Shown: positions 38,501-47,037 of the stretch, in pieces
Layout of the letters: each line of letters starts with the position of its first letter
How positions within the stretch are numbered: position 1 is the first letter of the stretch
Source: a virus
DNA: 59,414 bases
Virus record (IMG/VR): IMGVR_UViG_3300025009_000114
Coordinates: 1-59,414 of that record
Strand: one strand, 5' to 3'
The notes under the pieces: model-generated
The model's input: the letters and a program-made list of their open reading frames with translations, nothing else
What the model was told of the DNA's origin: nothing
Database searches by the model: none
Made by a program: the position numbers and the translations under genes

Positions 38501-40620
38501 AGAGATGGAGAGGATTCTTTCTTACTCTTAAAGTCACTCATCTTCACTACAACACCAGGGCTACTGATGACCTTATTAGAGTTCACTAAGATGGTATCTC
38601 TACTGTCCTTACCGTCCTCTACAACTCTGTAGATAGTTTCTTTAACAGTGTCGTTCTTTCTAGCAATCCCCAATCTTGTTTCATTCTTCTTTAGCAACTC
38701 ATCGTATCTAGTTGAGTACCAATCTAGACTCTTATTTCCATCTATCTGCTCTTTAGAGGCTTGCTTAGATAGCTCTGATCTTATATCCTTCCAAGTAGAG
38801 AATGTAGGAGTATCGACTACACGGACCTTCTTTATAATACCAGTCCTAAGAGTTCCCTTATCATCTCTCCAACTTACCTTCTCACCTTCTACTTTACTGT
38901 TATCTCCAAGAGCAGGACTAATAGCTTCTGATTTCTTTATCTTCAAGATGTCTTGCTTTCCAGTCTGCTGAACTTTACTGAGTGTAGGACTAGCAGGTGT
39001 GCTTTGTACAACACTCAACTGCTGCTTCATATTTTGCAGTACGCTCTTAGCACCATTCAGCTTCTGAGTTGCTACATTTCTTTCCTTCAGGTTGGTAGTT
39101 TGTTTAACTACTTGCTGCAACTCATTGACTTCTTTCTGCTTCTGCATGATCTGAGTAGAGATCTTAGACACTTCTGACTCTTTACTATCAGGTGGAAAGT
39201 TCTTATCGATTTCTTTCTGAGCTTCTATCTTTCTCTTAACTTCCCTATCAGTGTTATACTGTGCATCAATTACAGGTTCAGCTACTGGTATGTCTCTTTG
39301 AAGAGTGGTTCCTTCTTGATTAGTTGTGAAAGATACATCCCTAAAGTCTTCTTCAGCACTAGGAGGAAAGGCTTCATCTATGGTCTTCTGTGCTTCTATC
39401 TTCCTTCTCACTTCAGTATCTGCAAGATACTGAGGGTCACCTTCTACAACACTCGTAGGAATATCTCTAGGAAGTGCTGTAATAGGTTCTTCTGGAGCTA
39501 CACTAGTTGTATCTACTTCTGGCACTTGAAGATTAATATCAGGTGCTTTAGCATCTTGAGAAGTATCAATACCAACACTCTGAAGAATCTCCTCTGGTCT
39601 TTCTGTCAGAACTTTCTTCTGTTCTTCCCTGACAGCCTGAAGAGTGTCTTGCCAATTAGTACTTGGGGTGTCTTCTTTTACTGCTTGTTCTTTCTGCCCA
39701 TAGATCTTCTCATAGGCTCTAGAAGAACCACCAAATATACCACCTAACAGAGCACCAGCAGCACCAGACTCTAAGAGCCTATTAGCACCTTCTTCCGTAG
39801 AGAGAAGATCACCTATAGTAATCTCAGGATCTATACCAGCTTCATGTGCAATGGTAGTTAACTCCTGTCCTACTTCCTGACTAGCCTCTTTAAAAGAAGT
39901 AGCAAAGATACTCTTACCTGTTGGTAGCTTACCAGCAAGCATTCTATCTACAGGAGACAGCAATGTGAGTGCAGCACCTACAGCACCAGTAGCGAAAGCA
40001 GCAGCAGGGTTAGCCTCATCACCACCTCTCTTCTCGTAGTCGTAGAGGTAAGACTGACCGGCCATTTGACCACCCTCAAAGCCAGCTACACCAAGCATAG
40101 CTCCGGTGTCACCAGCAGTCTTCTTGATGGCTGCTTTGTATAACTGATCTTTAGTGAAACCTTCTCCAGCTTCCTGGGTGAGTTCTTTCAGGTTCTTGGT
40201 GAATGCTTTATGGGCAAAGTGCTCTACAGTCTTAGAGACTACTGGACTTCCCGATAGGGCTTTAAGTCCAAACCTAGTTGCAATGCCAGAACCTCCACCA
40301 CCTATCATTGATGGGAGGAAGTCTACAGCAGTCTGTGCTACCCACTGACCAGCCTCTATTGGGTCTGATATCTCAGTGAACTTTACGTTTACTAACTCTT
40401 TGTCTGCTGCTTCCTGAAAGAGCTCTTTAGCCCTATTAGCTGTCCAATCCCTAGCCTTCTCTAATCCTACAGTATCTGCTGCTGCACTAGCAAGTCCCCA
40501 AAGAGAACCAAATGTTTCTTGGAGTCCAGCTTCAAATCTATCGGCTGGTCTAAATTCCCATTCAGACTCTTCTGATTGCACTTGAGGTGCGTTATCTAAG
40601 AAACCCCAATCGAATGCCAT
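35512..40620 (-). CDS. Very large internal virion/ejection protein with zinc-protease motif
   Basis: 1702 residues. N-terminal 300 residues hold Gly/Ala-rich amphipathic or membrane-inserting stretches (FLPSMIGGGGSG, AAGALLGGIFGGSS). Residues about 380-600 are low-complexity, coiled and contain a near-duplicate segment (EVRRKIEAQKTIDEAFPP and EVKRKIEAQKEIDKNFPP). Near residue 823 ETIIHEVAHGLTVEEM is a zincin HExxH motif. The C-terminal 600 residues are helical. By position and size it is the T7 gp16-like protein that would enter the host with the DNA. The protease activity is inferred. Confidence 0.75.
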   Translation of the reverse strand: MAFDWGFLDNAPQVQSEESEWEFRPADRFEAGLQETFGSLWGLASAAADTVGLEKARDWTANRAKELFQEAADKELVNVKFTEISDPIEAGQWVAQTAVDFLPSMIGGGGSGIATRFGLKALSGSPVVSKTVEHFAHKAFTKNLKELTQEAGEGFTKDQLYKAAIKKTAGDTGAMLGVAGFEGGQMAGQSYLYDYEKRGGDEANPAAAFATGAVGAALTLLSPVDRMLAGKLPTGKSIFATSFKEASQEVGQELTTIAHEAGIDPEITIGDLLSTEEGANRLLESGAAGALLGGIFGGSSRAYEKIYGQKEQAVKEDTPSTNWQDTLQAVREEQKKVLTERPEEILQSVGIDTSQDAKAPDINLQVPEVDTTSVAPEEPITALPRDIPTSVVEGDPQYLADTEVRRKIEAQKTIDEAFPPSAEEDFRDVSFTTNQEGTTLQRDIPVAEPVIDAQYNTDREVKRKIEAQKEIDKNFPPDSKESEVSKISTQIMQKQKEVNELQQVVKQTTNLKERNVATQKLNGAKSVLQNMKQQLSVVQSTPASPTLSKVQQTGKQDILKIKKSEAISPALGDNSKVEGEKVSWRDDKGTLRTGIIKKVRVVDTPTFSTWKDIRSELSKQASKEQIDGNKSLDWYSTRYDELLKKNETRLGIARKNDTVKETIYRVVEDGKDSRDTILVNSNKVISSPGVVVKMSDFKSKKESSPSLNPDSTVSPEQTVAYKREFLKRADSADKLLRVSEFADKHLGGAKAHSNIKNLIDHILSVAKKKLPNIKAVDVSESKGNIKTSPTGSLKAYYSKGKIYLDKEYFSTRKDSKGLEETIIHEVAHGLTVEEMEANPAIKKQVTDLLDTVRKDVLTLEELSLLESKYKFDPIRINQSREQFDKEFTRFSTEVYYGLLNEKEFLAQTFSSYEFQKALTGVRLEKPKGSIRTVWDKFVNLVREVLGLSNDSYTALDESLRLSTELMMQEGAVSTDSTVSPSLTTSTKLKQQRKSTKSWEDRAKEMRKTETTSGKVMSMVKDVVRDTVKSASEVLRRIDPKLLKPMRTFEMQIAESNVAARAKIQDFMDKYKKLSLDDRNLLWLTLSNTEPEYITKRNEILKKYKMEGSYSQVESLLKDIFQAKEQLGLNDYGAIEGYFPRRVKDLDGLIKKMKEDPEYNMIQAELDELEDKASQEDKEHLVKSLINTGRFPAIAFLKETSGKKRKILVVSSEWKNFYEDTPEALLNHIYENNELIAAHRMFSDNPNRNKLVKKRDSLYKKLENKELKDDAKKLAISEIESIESFLKDKEKSFDKLDAILVKEAPNMNPKDARLALNVIRARLTQKGMNGAWATLRNISLMSSLGSPTSAITQIGDFAFTVFRSGPKNTIRAMFGDRIIRAEDLDLEHSMKEFQTEGTAKWLDNILTLSGLKYMDLFAKNISINASLMRAKELKLKDFKKEYEYILGEDTERTYKDIQEGKNSELSRFFVFNELSDWQPISLMEMPTKYLTGGNGRIWYALKSYNIKALNNIYRESVYKWKSAKDNGERRTAAIQTGKLITMMVIAGASADELKDFLLGKSANSFSDNVHNNLLKIAFMSRYTLDQGFQKGFFETMIKDILIPPTGLVDDPLSDIYNTFKGDPDWKTVQNLPWGKLPYNWFADKPEESDNRKLKKRIVDGFKSGDSISKYSKEIREYNQWARRNKKEPITTKSLLQAKRRENK

Positions 40621-40626
40621 TTATTA

Positions 40627-41730
40627 TCACCTACTTTTAATTAGTTCTGCCAGTTTATCATTATAAAATCTATTTGTCATTCCTGGGTATTTCTGACGAA
40701 GTTTAGACAATTCAGATTGTTCATCTATAGTATCTCTCTGAGAAAAACTTACAGCCTTTTGTAACATACCAGGTTCGTTTTTTGCTTTCGGTGATTTCAG
40801 TAGATCATTATAGACAGACTCGTAAGGAGTACCTTTAGTTTTCTCTCTTATCTCACCTAAAGATAGCTCACCAGACTTGTAGGCATTTTGGATATTGATA
40901 GACTGTTGTGGATCAAATACAATCTGCTTTCCCTCTTGCTTCGGTTGTTGTTGTTGACCCTTGCCAGTTGATTGCATGATCTTCTCTAAGTTCATCCTTC
41001 CCATTACACCAGCAGCCTCAACATCTGTAAAAGACTGTCCAAACTCTTTCTTAAGTGTCTTCTTGAAGTCTGTTTGCTGATCTTCACTTAGATTCTCATA
41101 GTATTGCTTTTGTCCACTTTCAATAGCTAGTCTGGCTTGCTCGACTGGAAACTCTCTTTGATTTGCCTTAACAGATTCTATATAGATCTTTGCCATTTCA
41201 GGCTGCACAATGCTCATCTCTATCAGCTTCTTCTCTTCTGGAGACGCACCATTAAACATTTCAGTTGATCTTATTTCTTCTAACTTCTCTGCTCTCTTCT
41301 TCTTATCTAAATCAAAAGTTGCATTAGCAATAGCCACTGCTTGGTTCACAGCAGCTCCTTGCTTTATACCAGCTTCTGCTTGCCACATTTTAGTCTTACC
41401 AGCAATTGCTTCATCAGAATACTCATCTCTGGCTCTTTGTCTGGCAAGATCATCAGCATATTTAATATCAGCATTACGGTCTTCTTTCTCTATACCGTAT
41501 CTTTCAATCTGAAACTCATTCTGCTGTCCTTGCCTCTTAGTTGCTAGATCATCAGCATACTGAGTGTTTGCTCTTTGATTCTGCATTCGAAGAGACTCAA
41601 GAGACTTTTCTCTTTCATATCTGATAGACGCTTGTTTCTCCTGCCAGTCCATCTTAGATTTTTCATTCAGTAGTTGGCTGTAATCTTGAAGACCACTGCC
41701 AAGTCCTGCCATAGCCCCTAGCATACCCAT
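40627..41730 (-). CDS. Coiled-coil internal virion protein
   Basis: 367 residues: a Gly-rich start (MGMLGAMAGLGSGLQDY), then long helices with a twice-repeated ADDLARQR/ADDLATKR pattern and a Gln-rich segment. By position it fits an internal core or ejection protein (T7 gp15 role). No enzyme motif. Confidence 0.6.
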   Translation of the reverse strand: MGMLGAMAGLGSGLQDYSQLLNEKSKMDWQEKQASIRYEREKSLESLRMQNQRANTQYADDLATKRQGQQNEFQIERYGIEKEDRNADIKYADDLARQRARDEYSDEAIAGKTKMWQAEAGIKQGAAVNQAVAIANATFDLDKKKRAEKLEEIRSTEMFNGASPEEKKLIEMSIVQPEMAKIYIESVKANQREFPVEQARLAIESGQKQYYENLSEDQQTDFKKTLKKEFGQSFTDVEAAGVMGRMNLEKIMQSTGKGQQQQPKQEGKQIVFDPQQSINIQNAYKSGELSLGEIREKTKGTPYESVYNDLLKSPKAKNEPGMLQKAVSFSQRDTIDEQSELSKLRQKYPGMTNRFYNDKLAELIKSR

Positions 41731-41733
41731 AAT

Positions 41734-42336
41734 TTAGCGCCCTCCTCTTGGCATCCCCTGCTGTTGTTTCTGCATTCGCTGCCTAGCATAGGCTTCCATT
41801 GCTGTTAGTTGTCCAGGAGCTTCTGGTAGTCCAGAACGTTTAGTTGCCTCTATCCCTAATGACTTATGTTCCTCTGTCATTAGGGGCTCTACTTTCTTCT
41901 GAAGTTCAATAGGATCTAATGACCCATCTTTCAAACCCTTCTCAATGTACATCTGCATGGTGTTCTTCAGAATAGGAGCTACTTGTTCTTCAGACTCTAT
42001 TTGGAAAGTACCTACAGCATTCCCCATCTCAATTAGATCACCTACAAGAAATTGACTAGCAGCTACAAGAACCTCAAGGGATGGTTTCTTTCCCTTTCCT
42101 TTCACTGCTTGTTCCATCTGATCGTTAATCATAAGAGCTACTTGTGGGATTAGCTTCTCAGGATCTCCTCCAGACTTAAGCATAGAGATAACTTGGGGTT
42201 GTGTCTTCTGCCCATGAAGAATCTTACTAAGACCCATGACATATGATTGAACTTCTTGTTCAGTTTGAGGGTCTACGGTAGATTCTTGTCCTGTTTGTTG
42301 TTCTTCCATTGTACTATTAGGATTGACTGTCTTCAT
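41734..42336 (-). CDS. Internal virion protein
   Basis: 200 residues, Gln/Glu-rich start, helical middle (VSYVMGLSKILHG-like, LMINDQMEQAVKG) and a Gln/Arg-rich end. Overlaps its upstream neighbour by 20 bases. Probably part of the ejection core; no family recognised. Confidence 0.55.
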   Translation of the reverse strand: MKTVNPNSTMEEQQTGQESTVDPQTEQEVQSYVMGLSKILHGQKTQPQVISMLKSGGDPEKLIPQVALMINDQMEQAVKGKGKKPSLEVLVAASQFLVGDLIEMGNAVGTFQIESEEQVAPILKNTMQMYIEKGLKDGSLDPIELQKKVEPLMTEEHKSLGIEATKRSGLPEAPGQLTAMEAYARQRMQKQQQGMPRGGR

Positions 42337-43165
42337 ACTTTCCTTTACCTACCATCAAAGAGTTAAGAATATCTTGCATCTTCGCAGATCTTTCATTATA
42401 CTTGCTGTGTATATCATCCCACTTCTCCTTATGCTGCTGCTTCAACCCTGCAAGAGCACCCTCAGCCTGAGAGATCTGTGCATCATAACCTGCAAGCTCC
42501 CCTTTAACTGCACCTAATTGGTTAGCAGCAGAACTAAGTTGACCACTAGCTATTCCTAGCTCTGCTGCTATTTGCGTTTGTGCCTTGTTTCTATATTCAG
42601 ATTCGAGAGTAGCAGACGAAGACCTAAGGGGTTCATGAACTTCAGCGTTCCTGTAGTTCTTTGCCATTACGTTTAGAACTGTATTATCGTTCTCCCAAGA
42701 AGCAAAAAGACCTCTTTGACCTACTAACGTATTAGCAGCGTCTTTCGGGAGATAGTAGGTAGCCTCAATAGTGTCATTCGGTCCTATAACTCTAATAGGT
42801 GTTAAAGTGCTTTTGAAACTTCCCCATGCCTTATCAACAGCAGTGTTAAGTTGTGGAAGTTTAGTACCTGCAAGTTGTGACTCCCTAGACCCTAACTCCC
42901 CATAAGCTGAGTTTAACTTACCCCTAGCATCAGCAACTCTAGATTCTTGTTCTGCTACTTTAGATCTCCAATCAGCCTCTTCTTTTCTAATCTGATCTGC
43001 TGCTGGTCTTGTAGTTGAAATACCAAGATCTTCGTAGTAGTTAATAAAAGATCCTCTACCTATGTGTTGCTCTCTTTGAGGATTATTAGCCGTACGAAGA
43101 GCACCTTGTCCGGTATCTACAGTTTCTCTTTGCGATCTTAAACCTGAGTTTCTAATATCCACCAT
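42317..43165 (-). CDS. Internal virion protein
   Basis: 282 residues, two long coiled-coil regions (KVAEQESRVADARGKLNS, GQLSSAANQLGAVKGELA) around a small beta domain (TPIRVIGPNDTIEATYYLP). Located within the T7 gp14-16-like block. Confidence 0.55.
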   Translation of the reverse strand: MVDIRNSGLRSQRETVDTGQGALRTANNPQREQHIGRGSFINYYEDLGISTTRPAADQIRKEEADWRSKVAEQESRVADARGKLNSAYGELGSRESQLAGTKLPQLNTAVDKAWGSFKSTLTPIRVIGPNDTIEATYYLPKDAANTLVGQRGLFASWENDNTVLNVMAKNYRNAEVHEPLRSSSATLESEYRNKAQTQIAAELGIASGQLSSAANQLGAVKGELAGYDAQISQAEGALAGLKQQHKEKWDDIHSKYNERSAKMQDILNSLMVGKGKYEDSQS

Positions 43166-44025
43166 TAGACTACCGCCTGCTGTTGAAGCTGCTGGTCTAT
43201 AGTCGGATAGAGTGCTTTCTCCTGTTGAGTAACTTGTTGGTCAATACTAGGAGGAGCACCCTTAAGAGTTCCTTTTCTAGCAGCTACAGCATTCTCAATA
43301 GCAGATGCTTGTCTTTGTCTCATCTGCTCTGTAAGCTGGTTGTTCACATTATACTGTCTGGTCTGCTCGTCTAGTTGCTCTCTCCCAAGTTTGTATTGGA
43401 GTGCTGAATTAGACTTAGAAGTTTCTGATTGCAATGCAGCAATAGACATCTGAGTTCCATTGTTCATGGAGTTTAATCTTTCTTGAAGTTCCCTATTAGC
43501 TTGCTGCTGTCTCTCAGCAGCTTCTAGCTCTTTGTTCTTCATATCTTCTAAGGCTGATCCTTCCATTCCCTTACCAGCCATATTAACAAGTGCTGGACCC
43601 ATACCTGAGAGAAGGCCAGAAGTAGAATCTTTAAGAACACCACCAATAGACGATAATGCACCTCCACCGCCACTAGCACCTGCCCCTCCAGTTACACCAG
43701 CAGATCCACCGGCACCTGCTTGAATAGTTCCTTGAGCCGCATTCTCAGAAGCTGATACGGAAGTGGCGAGACCAGAACTAGCACCTGCACCACTAATCCA
43801 ACCCCCAATACCACCCATTACAGCTCCGCCAACAGCACCAAATAGTATTCCTTTACCTATCGAACCACCAGTAATAGCTGCTGTGAGACCACCAATAGCT
43901 GCACCTACAATAGCACCACCAACCATCCCAGCAGCTATTGCACCTAATGTAGTTGCCGTAACTGCGGCTGCTGTAGTTCCACCAATAGCAGCTATAACAG
44001 CAGCCCCTATACCTACTACCGCCAT
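43165..44025 (-). CDS. Gly/Ala-rich membrane-active internal virion protein (gp14-like)
   Basis: 286 residues. The first 90 are almost all Ala/Gly/Ile/Val (GIGAAVIAAIGG, GAIVGAAIGGLTAAI), glycine-zipper-like segments typical of ejection proteins that insert into the host envelope. The rest is helical and Gln-rich. It matches the T7 gp14 role by position and composition. Confidence 0.65.
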   Translation of the reverse strand: MAVVGIGAAVIAAIGGTTAAAVTATTLGAIAAGMVGGAIVGAAIGGLTAAITGGSIGKGILFGAVGGAVMGGIGGWISGAGASSGLATSVSASENAAQGTIQAGAGGSAGVTGGAGASGGGGALSSIGGVLKDSTSGLLSGMGPALVNMAGKGMEGSALEDMKNKELEAAERQQQANRELQERLNSMNNGTQMSIAALQSETSKSNSALQYKLGREQLDEQTRQYNVNNQLTEQMRQRQASAIENAVAARKGTLKGAPPSIDQQVTQQEKALYPTIDQQLQQQAVV

Positions 44026-44438
44026 ATAACATCCTCCTCAGTTACCGCATAAAGAAGTTCTCTTGTAGCTGGCAACTCACATAGTTTTTTAGCACCTATA
44101 GACTTCAGAAAGAATCTTAGATCTAATCTCTTCTTATCTATAAAAGCCAAGAAGACTACCATAGGTGTGTTCTCTTTCATCCAGAACCCCGAACTAATAA
44201 AGAAATCTTTCATATCTGTATCCCTAGTAGTCCCGAATGTATGTATCTGACACCTGTCAGCACCTATAGGTTCGAATAGGATAGCATGATTATTGTACAA
44301 AAACCATTTATGACCTAGCGGGTTTCTATCTACAAGATCATTACGTATCTTCATATACAATGAGTCGCTTTCGCCATACATTGTAGTGGCTAGTTCATAT
44401 AGCTTTGAAAGATCTAATATAGTGCAAGGCTTATTCAT
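44016..44438 (-). CDS. gp13-like internal virion assembly protein
   Basis: 140 residues. The end LDLRFFLKSIGAKKLCEL and middle GHKWFLYNNHAILFEP recall T7 gp13 and other GNAT-like small proteins of this locus (internal core assembly). Overlaps the next gene by 10 bases. Moderate confidence, from pattern and order. Confidence 0.55.
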   Translation of the reverse strand: MNKPCTILDLSKLYELATTMYGESDSLYMKIRNDLVDRNPLGHKWFLYNNHAILFEPIGADRCQIHTFGTTRDTDMKDFFISSGFWMKENTPMVVFLAFIDKKRLDLRFFLKSIGAKKLCELPATRELLYAVTEEDVIWR

Positions 44439-45370
44439 TATTTAGTAATCGTTATAGGCTCTAAGTAAGTGTCTACAAAGTCAGAAAGATCTACACCAGA
44501 AGATGCACCAATAAAGTTAATACTATTGGATGCAAGTGTTTGTAATTGAGAGATCGTATTCTGCAATGCAGTTTCACCTAAGTTAAGAAAATCAGGGTCA
44601 GTCATAAGATTCTCTACAGAGATCTGATAGTTCTGCATAATACTAGATGCTTGTGTTCTTATACTCGCAGCCTTTTCAGCACTGATACTTTGATTCTGTA
44701 GGATGGCTTGATGCTGCCTATCTAAGTCCGATTCAAATGTAGTGTGCTGCTGCTGAAGATCTTGTAGCCACGTCTTAGACTGGTCAGAAGCTCCTTGCAT
44801 TTTAGAAGTAAATGCATTCTGAATATCCTGTTGTTTCTGCTTGATAGCAGCGTTCTGTTCTGCTAATCCTCCAGATACAATTGCCTCCACTTGTACATTC
44901 TGTGCATTATATTCTGCATCTTGCTTTGACTTAGCAAACTGATTGTACATCTGAGCATCCTGTTGGGCTATTGGTAATGCACCTTCTATAGCTGCTCTTC
45001 TTCCAAACTCAACTGCTAGCCCACTATTGATCAAACCCCTAGATCCTGCTTTCTCTACAGCCTTTTGTTCTTGCTGTTTTAAGTATGGGCTGTCAGACGC
45101 TAGCAGACTCTGTAATTGTCCTGCTACCGTCTGCTTTGCTGTGTCTATGTACGATCCAGAATCCTTGAAGGATATATTATTACTAAGAGCACTACCGACC
45201 TTATTAGCATCATAATCTTGGAAATCAGTAGCCCCTCTCTCAGCTTCAGTCTTAGAGATGTCACTATATGCAACTCCTTGAGCTTTAGCTACATCTTGAG
45301 CAGACTGAGATATTGTGTTTGGAGTTGTAGTAGTAACAGCCCCTATATTGTCTAAAGCTCCGTTTGCCAT
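44438..45370 (-). CDS. Virion structural protein, helical
   Basis: 310 residues, mostly helices rich in Gln/Ala/Ser (TAKQTVAGQLQSLLASD ... EKAGSRGLINSGLAVEFGRRAA). The SGLAVEFG-type segment is common in podovirus internal proteins. The stop overlaps the next start. Confidence 0.55.
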   Translation of the reverse strand: MANGALDNIGAVTTTTPNTISQSAQDVAKAQGVAYSDISKTEAERGATDFQDYDANKVGSALSNNISFKDSGSYIDTAKQTVAGQLQSLLASDSPYLKQQEQKAVEKAGSRGLINSGLAVEFGRRAAIEGALPIAQQDAQMYNQFAKSKQDAEYNAQNVQVEAIVSGGLAEQNAAIKQKQQDIQNAFTSKMQGASDQSKTWLQDLQQQHTTFESDLDRQHQAILQNQSISAEKAASIRTQASSIMQNYQISVENLMTDPDFLNLGETALQNTISQLQTLASNSINFIGASSGVDLSDFVDTYLEPITITK

Positions 45371-45894
45371 TATTCCCCCGCTAAGAATGCTTCTTTAAGA
45401 GCTTCTTTCTTTAACTCTCCAGCCTTCCAGTTGTCTTTCTTGAATTGTAAGTATGCTAATGCCAACCCTTGGATACCTGTTTTATTAAGGGTGACTTTCT
45501 TATTCTTAACACCATCAGTATCCTTCTCCGCTGTCTTCCACTCCTCTGTAAAGTTTGATGGAAGTAAAGGAAGTACAGAGAAGATACCCTGAATAAACTC
45601 AGTGTCTGGATAGTATAGGTTTCCATTAAAGCTAAATGGTTGTTTATCAGCCTCTTCAACCTCACTATCGATTGCTTTTAGATTTTCTTCGAGATTTACT
45701 ACGTTACTAGTATCCCCTGTTAAAACTAAAGATGGGGTTTGATTGTTCCAACTGATAGAGTAAGTAAAAGACTCATTGAAGCTATTTAGATTACTTTCAA
45801 AAAAAACTTCATCCGGTCTTTGTAGCCACCTTCTACTTGAGATAAAAGACGGTACAGTGTCTCCTATGTTTTTATACCAAACTTTTATTATCAT
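45370..45894 (-). CDS. DUF4376-like tail protein
   Basis: 174 residues. The C-terminal half (FSFNGNLYYPDTEFIQG ... NFTEEWKTAEKDTDGV ... GIQGLALAYLQFKKDNW) follows the DUF4376 pattern found in tail or fibre-assembly proteins. It lies directly downstream of a fibre gene, which supports a fibre-associated role. Confidence 0.65.
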   Translation of the reverse strand: MIIKVWYKNIGDTVPSFISSRRWLQRPDEVFFESNLNSFNESFTYSISWNNQTPSLVLTGDTSNVVNLEENLKAIDSEVEEADKQPFSFNGNLYYPDTEFIQGIFSVLPLLPSNFTEEWKTAEKDTDGVKNKKVTLNKTGIQGLALAYLQFKKDNWKAGELKKEALKEAFLAGE

Positions 45895-47031
45895 TTACGG
45901 TAAGCTCCACACTTTAAGATCAGCATACACCTCAGTTCCTTGTGAAATAGCTGTTCCGAAACCATTAGTAACAGCACTTACTGTATAGTGCCTTAATTCT
46001 AATTCTGTTTGTACTAATAGGGTTATTTTTCCTGATATTACAGACGGAACATAGGCCAGATTATCAACAGTTCCTTCTAGGATATAAGAACTACCTGTTA
46101 CATCATATAACCTAAGTTTACTGCCTTGCACGTTAGCACCTAAAGTACCAATACCTTCTATATAGTAAGTACCAGCAGGTAGTGTAACTTTATTGCTTGC
46201 AAGAGATGCACCTGATATTTCATTTGTTAATACAGTATTAAGAACCCTAGTGTTTATACCAGCAGAGCTATTAGCCCCATTGGTTCCTTGAGTTCTTTGA
46301 TCTTGTACGTGGAGCAACTTAATTGACACTTGAACAGGAGCATTAGCTATGACAAACGCAGTAGTTGCTATTTGAGTTGTATTAGTCCCAGGAGAGGCTG
46401 TTGGTGCTGCTGGTGTACCTGTAAGTGTTGGAGATGCTAGAGGTGCCTTAAGATCCAGGGCAGATTGTGTAGCAGTACTAACAGGTTTATTAGCATCGCT
46501 GGTATCATCTACATTACCAAGACTAACAGTGCTTTTAGTTATAGATATTACAGGATTATGAGGATCTGTATTATCGACACCAGTACCTGTGAGTGTCTGA
46601 AGTCCAGCAGATGCTTGAGCCTTTGCAGCCCAATGTTTAGCCGAATACTTGCCAGTGGTTACAGGAACATCTTCTGACTCTTCAGCCCACTGCTCTGCAA
46701 GAGCAGCTTTTGTAGTTGCTGTGCTTGCTGCTGTGCTTGCAGTAGAAGCACTACTAGTTGCGCTACTTGCGCTTGCAGTAGCTGAAGCCCTATCAGAACC
46801 TGTTTGTACTCTATCAGCAGCGGTTTGGGTTGCATCAGCTTCAGCAGAATCTGCATGACCCTCAGCAATACCAGCCCAATAAGTAGCATCACCGCCTGCT
46901 GCAACTATGTCTGCTTCTGCTAATTGGAATGCAGCATCTACTGCACTGTTAATTGAATTAAGGTCATCTGCGTAGGCAATATCACCATCGGAAACTTCCT
47001 TTCCACTAGAATTATAATATGTAGAAGCCAT
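45895..47031 (-). CDS. Tail fibre protein
   Basis: 378 residues. N-terminus MASTYYNSSGKEVSDGDIAYADDLNSIN is a typical fibre start. Residues 50-130 are Ala/Ser/Thr-rich coil (ASSATSSASTASTAA, AEQWAEESEDVPV). Then comes the repeat PLASPTLTGTPAAPTASPGT and a C-terminal beta tip (GTYYIEGIGTLGA). It probably forms a trimer contacting the host surface. Confidence 0.8.
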   Translation of the reverse strand: MASTYYNSSGKEVSDGDIAYADDLNSINSAVDAAFQLAEADIVAAGGDATYWAGIAEGHADSAEADATQTAADRVQTGSDRASATASASSATSSASTASTAASTATTKAALAEQWAEESEDVPVTTGKYSAKHWAAKAQASAGLQTLTGTGVDNTDPHNPVISITKSTVSLGNVDDTSDANKPVSTATQSALDLKAPLASPTLTGTPAAPTASPGTNTTQIATTAFVIANAPVQVSIKLLHVQDQRTQGTNGANSSAGINTRVLNTVLTNEISGASLASNKVTLPAGTYYIEGIGTLGANVQGSKLRLYDVTGSSYILEGTVDNLAYVPSVISGKITLLVQTELELRHYTVSAVTNGFGTAISQGTEVYADLKVWSLP

Positions 47032-47037
47032 AGTTAT

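Noticed and set aside
43763-44029. Pro/Ala-rich plus-strand frame
   Set aside because: It is antisense to the Gly/Ala-rich ejection protein; the composition is a shadow of GGN/GCN codons.
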